From contig NMRA01000766.1 of NCBI GenBank assembly GCA_002633005.1, forward strand, positions 16,978 to 80,977: 64,000 nt of DNA. Direction: 5' to 3'. A model generated the notes under the pieces. It ran no database searches, was not told the origin of the DNA, and saw only the letters and a list, made by a program, of their open reading frames with translations. A program made the translations under genes and the position numbers. The stretch's first letter is position 1. Every line of letters begins with the position of its first letter. Source of the stretch: Phoronis australis (taxonomy: Eukaryota; Phoronida; Phoronidae). Positions 33,007 to 43,600 of the stretch are shown piece after piece.

Positions 33007-34537
33007 GACGCGTTTCAGATTCCGCAATCTAAAAAGTGGAGGCATTAGTGATTCCAATGATTTTTAAAACAGGGGCTTTCAATTTTCCCTTTTTACATAA
33101 AATGGTATTAAAATGCTGATTTCAGTGGAACATTAAATGGACCATTAAGGCCCATCTGCTGAGAGATGTACATTAATTTTACGTTTTCATGATTTTTAAG
33201 GGGTAAACATCAAGTGAAATAATTATTTTGTGGTCATTATAGTCAAAGCTTTTGTGAATTTGATAAAGAAAATCCCGAATTCATACGGCACAATATTGCA
33301 TTTATATTTATATTAATTGCTTCATATATTGATGATTTAGCGGAAAATTTTGTTTAAAATTGTCCTTACATAAAGCGTCGCAGTCATTACCGTTCTACCT
33401 GGTGAGAGAGCCCAGTGCGTTTCAGGTGAGTACGAACTGATGTCAGTACTCCTACACTAATATCACAACTGCGTACAAAACTATTTTAGAAATTACATAA
33501 TTTACGGGGACTTAGTGTGAAACATTCAGCTGTCTGTTTTATGAAAAGTGACTTGACTCAGAAATTTGGTTTTACGTTACACAACTATTTATCAAAAATT
33601 AATTAAATCTCATTTTAACAAAAAATCGAGTTTCCCCGGGAAACTAGGTCGCAAGACCGGTAGATAAGCGCATCTATTATTCACTTTGTTTTTCCTTCTT
33701 ATAATGGTAAGCATCGGTAACCGGCTGATATGCGACCACGGTACGATATTCGTTCCAGCTGCACTGTTATATCCAACAAAGACGCAACAAAGGAAAACAA
33801 TGGTAATGCCCCACAGGCGATAACCATGCGACGTACTTAAGCCCGTCCAATGTATCTCGCCAGTTAAACAATAGCTTGCGACATCCATGGGACGCCATTT
33901 GGCATACCCATAACGGCTAGTTACTGGGTGAATAAGTACAAATTATTTCTAGGCTGGGATGCGCCAATAATTACATGGCTAACAGTTTTTTCAGTAATTG
34001 AGAAGTAGGAGAGCAAGACCGAATTTCCAACATTTAAGTCAATTTTCACGAAACACGCCCCCGTGAGTTAGTACTATCGGCGTGATCCCAGCCTAGGAAG
34101 TTAGATATGATTGTGTTAATTATACGCAAATGCTAATAAATACATATTTTTGTCAAAATGCTGTTAAAAGACAAGGTTAAAAATATACTAATCATCACTT
34201 TCTCATATTTTAGTTAATTACAGTACAAACAGTGAAATATCCCAGTGATGTGAATTGCATTATCGTTTACAGGTATTAACTAAGTCCATCGTAGAACAGT
34301 GTGGGTTACCAGTTATGACATGGGATGTGTAAGCTTAGTATTGTTTGACACCAAGAAAGTTTATAATCACTTTAAGTACATCGTTTTGCACGATTCGACC
34401 TGTATTGTGACATGTCAACTGAAAATATATTGTTTTCGGGTCAATGCTCCGGACGATTTATTCCTTACAAATGCAAATTGCGTTTTTTGTGAAAAATCTA
34501 TAGTGCTAGAAGCCTGTAGAAGGAGTGTTTGCAGGCT

Positions 34538-34646
34538 CCAATGACGTCACGGAACACATCTAACTAGCACTGTTATAAAAACCCAGTGGTAAGTAGAATT
34601 TTTCAGAATTTTTCTCCTGAATTGAACTTAAATGTTTCTGATTCAG
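34538..34646 (+). promoter_or_regulatory. CCAAT / CRE / TATA promoter of gene 2
   Basis: CCAAT (34538-34542) overlaps a full palindromic CRE, TGACGTCA (34542-34549); TATAAAA follows at 34574-34580. A start site about 30 bases on (near 34605) would leave a 5'UTR of about 40 bases before ATG at 34647. This predicts a CREB/ATF-responsive, focused promoter. A donor-like GTAAGT at 34589 would fall upstream of that start site and is probably irrelevant. Confidence 0.6.
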
Positions 34647-34698
34647 ATGGACTGGAAGATTTTGCTGTTCTTGGTCGTGGTCTTCGGCTGTGCAACAG
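34647..34698 (+). CDS. Gene 2 exon 1: signal peptide
   Basis: ATG with G at +4, donor GTACTG at 34699, ends phase 1. MDWK is followed by a hydrophobic core ILLFLVVVFG and then CAT-A; cleavage after the A-T-A motif (residue 18) is likely. The start is supported by the TATA box 73 bases upstream and by phase agreement with exon 2. Confidence 0.85.
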
Positions 34699-37600
34699 GT
34701 ACTGATTTTACGAGCTAGTGTTCTTTTAATCGTTTGCTTATTCACATCCGAACACATAACGACACACTTGCATAGGTGCTGCTAGTGTTCCTAAAAGCAT
34801 CAGTTTGTGTTTGAAGATATTTGGAAGTCAATTTTATGAGTTCCTCACTCATTACCGGGTGTCATAAAGAGACGTTATCGGTTTTACTGCCAAAAAATCT
34901 CATTCTGGGATTGTTATTCTATGGATTAGACTTCTCGAAGCTTTTATCAGAGCTATAAAACAATAAAAAGATATGTTTCGTTTTCGTGATTTGATTACAC
35001 TGAAATCGCCAACTCTTCTCGTTGTTTGCCAGGCAGCTGAAATCTGGTGGCTTAGCAGAGGCGGATCTACAGGGGGGGTTCAGGGGGTTTAAACCCCCCC
35101 CCTCGGGACAGGATCAAAAATAAAAACTGGAAAAAAAATCGCCAGAAAAACGAAATTAGCTACTAAAAATCCCAAAAAATTTTACACGACCGGGAGGAGG
35201 GAAACCCTCTCGCGACCTTCCTTCTCCTCGGTGCTACGCGCCTCGGATTCTCTCGAATCCTAAACCCCCCCTTACTGAAATCGTAGATCTGCCACTGCTT
35301 AGCCGTTACGCTAAAATTACTTCCCGCCGTTTATCGAGTGGGTTCAGTTTAGCTCCGTCAGCATATTGTCACTACTGAAATGCTGTCGGCAGATTCCATT
35401 CGGCGCTGAGCCTGAGTCAGGAAGTCACTTTTCTCGTCGATAATGTCATAATGTATTCTTTTAAATTTGAATATCTTATATAATACAATGTTCTGTTTCG
35501 CACTTGCAGACACGAGTTTTCGCCCAGGTTCCTAAGTTTGCTTTTATTACATTTAGCAACTCCCGTGAATAAAGGCGGACGCAAGTGCCCTGCTGACCCT
35601 TGCAAGACAAAACATGGGAACCAACGCTGTAAAAACAAAGGCAGGTGTGTGGAGATAGAGACGCCTCCATTTTGGCAGTGCAAATGTCCCCAAGGTCGTC
35701 GTGGAAAGGTTTGTCAGATTATCGTCCCTGGAAAATGCGTGGGTAACAAGTGTGACTGCGACAAGCAGTGGCCTAACCACAGCACACAGTCAAGTAGAGA
35801 CAGTCGTAGCGGTAAACCATCGCATAGGGTAAAAAGACATCAAAGACATTGGCGTCGTCGCACCGTTTTAACTTCTCATCGCTGGGGCAAGATTCCCGGG
35901 TCCGACAGCAACTCTGCGGGTGTCGGTGATTGGTCTTTTTCCAGTGATAGTTCGTCCTCCGACAGTGACAGTTTTCCATTTTACCGACATCACACTGATA
36001 AGGACGACAAAGGCAAAAAAGGTGGGTACCATGTTAGAGGCAAGGAGCGGGTACCATGATGTCAGAGGCAAGGGGTGGGTAAGATTGAATACAATGAACT
36101 TAAAAAGGAAATGCCATCTTTTCACATCGACAAAAACACGTGTTGAGGGTAATTATTCAAAGTATCGTCATCACGGGTCAGGGCTTTTAAAGTATATTTT
36201 AAGTAAAGATTACACTCTCTTGAAACCATGCGCGCACCCAGGGGGGCTCGGGGGGCTCAACCCCCCATATTGAAGGATGGGTGCGCGCATGGAAACCATA
36301 TATTTTTGAAATTCTGCTGAGTCGACCATGTATAGAAAGCGAACGTATTATCTCTACATGACTACTTGTGTCTAAACTCACTCAGAAAGACTGACGTAAC
36401 TTCCAATTAAAATGCTTGTCGCATCAGACTATCCTAAATTTTGATGGGTTTTACTGTTAATAGCCAAGTTTTTGAGCCAAAAGCCCTCACTACAACGAAC
36501 ACCAGTTCGTTGGCCTGTCAGCCATGAGAATTTCCCGTTACCGACAAAGCTCAGTCACAAAAATGTTTAGTAACAGCCTTCAAATACCCTGTTTAGCGGT
36601 GACTGGTGTTACCGGCATCATATCCAGGAGGTGGTTTATGTCAAAAAACAATTACTGATTTATTCAGCTTTCCGTTATAAAATTGGTCTCAAATTGTTCC
36701 TTAGTCAAATTTGAGGCGACTTCAGGGCTTCGATTGAACTGTATATTGGTTAATAGTCTCGACCCTCTGTGAAATAACCTTTGACCTATCGCAAGCTCCG
36801 CCCCCTCACGAAAAGTTGACAAACAAACGTGTTGTTTGTTGGGTGAAATGGCGGCTTGGAAACGAAGGTGTGCCAAGAATGTTGCGTCCTGATTGGTCAG
36901 TTGAGCCATCACTCAAAATCCCGGCGATAGGTCAGTTCTTCCCGAGTTTAGGGATCACTTAGTTTTTAACTAAGTATAGAACAAGATAAGAGTTATCAAG
37001 TGACTTAAATCTAAATGCTGCCTTGATTTTCATATTACTAATCGAGTTGCTTAACAAAATTGGAGCATTGTCTTAAGTAAGAAAATTTCACGATTACAAC
37101 GTTTTATTATGTGACTTTCTGTTAATCAAACGCGTGAAATATACGCGTGGGAAATGACAATTATTAGAGTATCACGTAGAAGTGTAACACTTCTAAAGCA
37201 GGTATCAATTCGAAAAATGAGGTGGGGCCGGGGAGAGAGCTATAATTACTTTGTTCCGCAAGTAATTACCTTACACAGCAAATAATTTCTTTATTTACGT
37301 TTCAAATAATTATTTTACGCCTCTAACAAGAATTAACTCGCGCTCGTAATTTACGTGGGTAATGTTCAAAGAACCATTGATTAATTCCTGAGTGGCAGTT
37401 CTTCTGACACGTAAACAAGAGTTGGCAGTTTTTATTGGAAATCAAAGTTAAAATCCTACTACATGAATAAATCTTTCTCTTGGTTTTTTATTTTTTGCCA
37501 GAATCTACGATACTACCATCAACCTCCCTGGTGAAATCACGCGGTGTACGTTATTGTTTTATAACCGGCCTCCCGCTTACTCTGCTTTGTCAGAATCAAT

Positions 37601-40600
37601 TGTACTATAGAGTTGTGTCAATTTTTTGACGCACCGACCAGGTTTCGCTAGAAGTGACCCCCGGCTACGGAACCCGGCAGCCCCGGCAGTGCCTGCATCC
37701 TCAGTGCACAGTGCTCAGTGCCTAGGGGACGGACCAAACGGTGCCCCTTTGGAGTCCGGCCTTAGTGGAACGCCGGGTCAACAGCTCTATCCTTTTCCTT
37801 TTATTGAAATGTGAGTGATCATGCACGGCGGTCACTGAAAAACTATGATGCGACTGAAGTAGACTGCGTACGCACCTAAGCCAAATGCAGAAAGAGCGGT
37901 AGGTTTTAGTCTAACCAAGATGAATTTGCACACATCGGGTAATATCTGTACATGGAAGTTTGTATGCTATATCGTTGTTAGTGTTCGCCGCACCACAGGG
38001 GGCTGGGGGGGGGGGGAGCTAGAGCCCCCCACTTTTTAAGTGCTGCGCCGTGTGCTGGGCGGTGTACCACAGGGGGGCTGGGGGCTACAGCCTCCCCACT
38101 TTTTTCGTCTGCGCCGCCCTTGAAACGGCACTTTGTAATGAGAATCCACTTTAATTGTTTGCTCCCGTCAATGATTAAGATCCCCATGAGCGCGGCCAAC
38201 ACTCCATAATATAACCAAAAAAATTTCGAATAAGTGTGAGAATTCTGTTAAACTGTTGGGTATGCACATACTGTAAATTAAACTTCCATGAACTTGTGGA
38301 CAACCTCTATGCCAAAACAGTAATATATGTGTCTACCTTCTTCCGTCTGCGTCACTTATTGGATACAGACAGTCACTAAGTTGAAGAATAATTATGCATT
38401 TATTCGGTCATATTTTAATTATTGTCCTCTTGTTTGGCACTTATGGGGTGTTCAGNCCACTCAGTTAATTGTTTGCTCCCGTCAATGATTAAGATCCCCA
38501 TGAGCGCGGCCAACACTCCATAATATAACCAAAAAAAGTTCGAATAAGTGTGAGAATTCTGTTAAACTGTTGGGTATGCACATACTGTAAATTAAACTTC
38601 CATGAACTTGTGGACAACCTCTATGCCAAAACAGTAATATATGTGTCTACCTTCTTCCGTCTGCGTCACTTATTGGATACAGACAGTCACTAAGTTGAAG
38701 AATAATTATGCATTTAGTCGGTCATATTTTAATTATTGTCCTCTTGTTTGGCACTTATGGGGTGTTCAGAAAGCCCGAAAAATCGGGAAAAGATTCAATA
38801 TTGGGCCTTTGTTACCACAGTCGACAGTCGGTATTTTTTGTTCAAAGGCTACAATGTCTTGGGGTGACTGTTTTCAGCATATAAATCAGATAGGCCCTGG
38901 CTTGCCCTTTCCAGTGTTTTGCTCTCCAGGCAGTCGTCTTCCATAGGTACGGGGGAAAAACACTCTGTGTGTTGCCGGCAAGGTTCGCCACGACATCCTA
39001 TGGGCTTAAATCAACTACCGGGGTATCTTTATGGAACCGTAAAAGCTTGAACGTAAGATGTTGCCAATTAAGTTATTAATGAATTAAGTCGCCATTTACG
39101 CCAAGCTTGTGAATGCCAACAGTGCCTCCGCTGTCAAATACTGTCCAAGTTTTGATGCTTGTAGTCGTTTCAGTCAACTTTCTGTACATAGCCCTTAATT
39201 CTACCTCTCTTGTACATTTTAACTTCTCATTTCACTCGGACTGCCACGCGGCCCGATTTGATCGTGACTTTATGCCAGCCAGAGAAAAGAGCGGAACACG
39301 GGAACTGTAAGTTATGGGACTATTAGCCTCCAGATTTAACCGGCGCTGTCCAGCGCCTTCTCGGAGCCGAAACCATGCAATCAGTACGGCCGAAGTTGTG
39401 ATGACTATGAATCCATGAAGTTCAGACTGTCGGCCCAGAGGCCGCGTTCCCCCGCATAGGCTATATTTTTAATGATCAAATCCTATTATCAATGCAACAT
39501 TTGCTTGACCACATGTTAAAAATCGTCTGTTCAACTGTTATTTCTGACGGGCGATCAAAGTCACGATCCGTGACAGTCCGCCACTGGCATTTTTTGGCAT
39601 GTCGGAAGGGCGGTTGACAAAAAATTAATACAAGAAAACTACAATTTTGTCATTGATTCAGTGGTATTTTATCTATTATACACAGGAAACTGTTTCAATG
39701 ATTGTTTGGTATTCTTCATATATCAATCGAAACGTAAATCGGACTGAGCCATTCGCCGACGTAATGGCGGGGATGTGGCGCAACTATGAGCCGGTTTTCG
39801 AGCAAGCATCCACAGGCAGGCGAGAAATTATGGTAACCAAATGTACGCACGATATACGAACTGTAGTAGTAATATTAGGTCCTGTTTTCTAGTTTAACAG
39901 TGCATTAAGTTGCCTTTGAAACACTGAAGCCGTTAAAAACGTAGGACTTAAGAATTACTGGGGATCCAAAAACTGAACCGTGGACACGAAAACTTAGGGA
40001 GGCCTACTAGTACGCAACGTCGGCTAGAAAATAAATGATAACTCTGTGTAAAAGTGTTATGGCGGTAAGCTTGAGTGTTGAAGTGACATGACAGACCACA
40101 GGCACCTTTAATCAGCCCTCAAATGAAGAGAAAGTTCTCTTTATTATAGTGTATCGTCGAGGGCTAGTAAAGGTGCCTGTGTGACAGGTATCTGTGAAGT
40201 TCAGCCTTATTATTCACGTTCTTTAAATANAGTGGACAAAGGGGGAATTGGCCAACATTCACCATTCTGCCGAAAGCTTAGGTAGGCCTACTAGTACGCA
40301 ACGTCGGCTAGAAAATAAATGATAACTCTGTGTAAAAGTGTTATGGCGGTAAGCTTGAGTGTTTCGTGACATGACAGACCACAGGCACCTTTAATCAGCC
40401 CTCAAATGAAGAGAAAGTTCTCTTTATTATAGTGTATCGTCGAGGGCTAGTAAAGGTGCCTGTGTGACAGGTAGACTATCAACAATCTGTGAAGTTCAGC
40501 CTTATTATTCACGTTCTTTAAATACACTCCATCAATAACAGTGCAGACAGAGATTGTGACTGTCGTGTCGGCGCCGCTAATCAAAACATGCGTGTTTACT

Positions 40601-43600
40601 GGTGTTAGATGAACATAAAAAGCTGGATCTTCGAGGCACCAAAGACCAACTGCTTAGTGTTTCCCAACTAAACAGCCAGTAGGCCTACCACTGTCGGAAC
40701 TTAGACACGTAACCCGTCTGTAAATAATAATTTACAGTCGGAACTGGGCTAGCCCAGCTGGCATAGGAAACAACGTCATCCAGAGCCCAGCCCAGGTCTG
40801 TTTACTCGGAAGCAACTAGAAGTTATTTTTGGCATTTTCTTCGGCTATTCTACTTTTGTGGGAACTCAACTTAAGTGTCTATTTAGACTGAGTAGACTAT
40901 ATATATAGGCCTGATGACTTGGTGAACATAAACCTGCACTAAGCTTGATCCTAATTTGCATTTGATGACCCCAGCATTAAGGCTAAAAGTTTGAACTTGA
41001 AATTTTGATTTTTTTATTCGAAATCTTGATCTCTTTTACACAAATCTTGAGTTTACTTGAGTTTGTTGCTCGAATCTAGGACTCATCAAGTGCGAACTTG
41101 GACTAGAAACTCATGCGCAAACTGTAATGTATCCAAGCACTGAGTTAGCACCCAATTAGAATGGAAAGCCAGTACCAAAACTTATTTTGATTTTGAGTTG
41201 AAAGATTATACCCCGGCCCTTGATCTGACTTGGTGAAAATGAAATCGCCAAATCAAATGACTAAATCAAGGTTTAGATTATCTTTTTAAGGGTTTATGGT
41301 TTAGTTTTAAAACTAAACTTCATTATTTTCTAATAACGATTGAGGGGAGTTTTAAGAATTTTATTTGACCCATTGTTGTTTATATTACTCCATCATTAAT
41401 AGAACCATATTTTTCTTGCTTACATAATGACACAGTGTGTGTATAAAAACTGATATCAAACTACTTATGTATTTATATGGCTAAGTGTGTATATTAATTA
41501 GTGTTTTTGTCATTGTTTATATAATATTTCATTTGTAAAGTTTACCTGTTGTTCAGTTGTAATGTTACTTCCATTTCTAGGCAGTTCAAATGTCATTCAT
41601 TGCACTCATGACACAGCATAGCAGTTTAATAACCTCAAAACAATTGCATTACAACTAACTCCCTCAGTAGGTTTGGCATACAAGAAATCTAGAGAACCAT
41701 AAAATGCATGATTAAGTCTGTGACCAGCTGACTACAGAAGTACTATTTCATTCTAGGATGTGCCCAGGGCTGTTGGGTGTGTCATAACAAGCAGTCGTGG
41801 GATGAATGCTATGAAGATGGAGAATGGACCCAGTGTAACATGCAACAAGTGAGTGGTGTCGTATCAGGTGTGTTAGGGGATGAATAACTTTACGGAAAAA
41901 ATTCCATTGCGCTAAAATTTCCACAATTGGCGAGCATTCACACAACTTGTCACGTTCCCCAATTTCAAATTTTATAAGCGCCGCTGGCACCTATATACAT
42001 TACAAATCTTCAAATATATTTTGGTTGAAAAAAAGTGATTCTAGAAAACTCAACTTTGGTGAAAAATTGAAATTACCCTTGCTGAAAAACTCAAAACATG
42101 ACCATAAAATGCAGAATATTTACTCTGAAAACCTTTTGGTTTATTGAAAGTTATACATGGTGTGTCAACTGCTGGTATCAACAAAAAAACAAGTATAGAA
42201 GTAGAAAATATTGTAGTTAAAATGAAATTAACCTGGGATATGTATTTGTAATTAGTATTAAAAATAGTTGCTTTCCACTTTAACCCTAGCACCTCTTGAA
42301 AATTGAATGGCTTACAAGCATTTCTCGAACAAGTTTTGTTTTTGTAGCCCATGTGTGAGGCCGAGGTTCACAAGAACACGTATGGCAGAGTTGTCCAAGT
42401 GTCCTCTCGATGTAAAGAAAAACAAGTATGTCACCGCCATGGACAAGACAGGGGTCACATCTGTGTCCGGCAGAAGTCGATGGCCAACGCCATCTGTAGG
42501 AATTGCACTGAGACTTCCACCTGTCAAGGTAAACTTTTATCAGTTAAATCACATGCGATTCTATACAGCATGCATCAAGTCCATCTGGAGTTTACCCAAG
42601 GAACCTTTGTATTCACTAATCTTGTCTAACCTAAGAACAAGGTTCTGTTGATTTTGATGCGTGTTAAATAACCGGGGATTCATTTAAGGAAAGTGACTTA
42701 AGACAGAAGTTTGTATTACCCTCCCACTTCAACCCTGGTTGATTCAGTGGTTGGTTGTTTTTGAGATTGCGAATCAATTTATTTGGGCATTTTATGACTT
42801 AAAAGGGATTTTCTTAATAGTTATTACCAAGATTTTCCATAGGTAAGCCCACCCAATGAAACATCCGTAAGCGTTTATTCGGAAAATTATGCAGAAAAAA
42901 CGCCCATGGTGTTACAACTTCTGGTGTCAAGTGTCCAGATAGTGAAGCGTTTATTCGGAAAATTTCCTCTTGAAAGCCCACTCAGCGTCATTTTTCAACC
43001 ACAAATTTGGTTTTGTGGAGCATTTATCATTTAATATGAAAATGAACAAAGTGTTGGCGAACTATGTATTTATTTACTTAAAATTAAAAAGATCGCAGAA
43101 AAATTTGTTCAGAAAGATTTTAAGTTTTACTTTAGTGCCACTTCGTCCTGATTTGAGTATGTGCTCTTTTTACTAATATTGCATGGCACTGCATTCTTTC
43201 AGTCAGTGTTTTGCTGTTCGAATGTGTACCTACCTATCTACAAAAATGACTTAGACTAGGTTTCCATGAGTGGTGAAAACATAACAGCCTGAGAAATGAG
43301 CAGTCTACGATGGGGCCATTTTTGCCAGCAGTCAGTTTATTTCCTGGCCACCTGAATCACTTTTAATTAGAAATTGATGTCAAAACACTGTCTGCCACTT
43401 ATTGATTAATGCGCTGAAAAGCAATAGCCTGTTACCCCTGCATAATAACACTATCAATTTTGAAATAACTCCAACGACCAGCGAAGTACTAGTAAAAGTG
43501 ACACTTGTAACCATTCACTTGACTGGCATTTTAGTTACAGAAATTGATCTTGTGTGTGTTGAATTTGTACCAAACCTCAGCAAAACATCGAGTTCTAAAG

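Larger units (their letters stand above)
30266..34537. other. Intergenic DNA between the two genes
   Basis: No gene recognised. It contains a MITE-like element (32627-32882), followed by a perfect two-copy 26-base tandem repeat (32955-33006). Short open frames (for example 31174-31386, 32024-32266, 33610-33888 minus) show no known domain. Confidence 0.6.
36022..41756 (+). other. Gene 2 intron 2 (5.7 kb), repeat-rich
   Basis: No exon recognised. It contains a perfect 15-base inverted-repeat hairpin (36226-36292), the second copy of the TGACCTATCGC MITE-like family (36778-36937), a G-rich tandem duplication (37991-38116), a non-LTR retroelement fragment (38330-38790), and two near-identical segment pairs each broken by a single N (38151-38769 and 40001-40524). 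A GC-rich patch at 37620-37800 has no identifiable content. Confidence 0.65.

Noticed and set aside
34589-34646. Possible 58-base 5'UTR intron (GTAAGT at 34589, ATTCAG before ATG)
   Set aside because: A TATA box at 34574 puts the transcription start downstream of that donor. It would hold only if transcription began further upstream.
37626-37814. GC-rich open frame rich in Pro/Gly/Ala in gene 2 intron 2
   Set aside because: Composition explains the open frame; no splice phase fits and no family is recognised.
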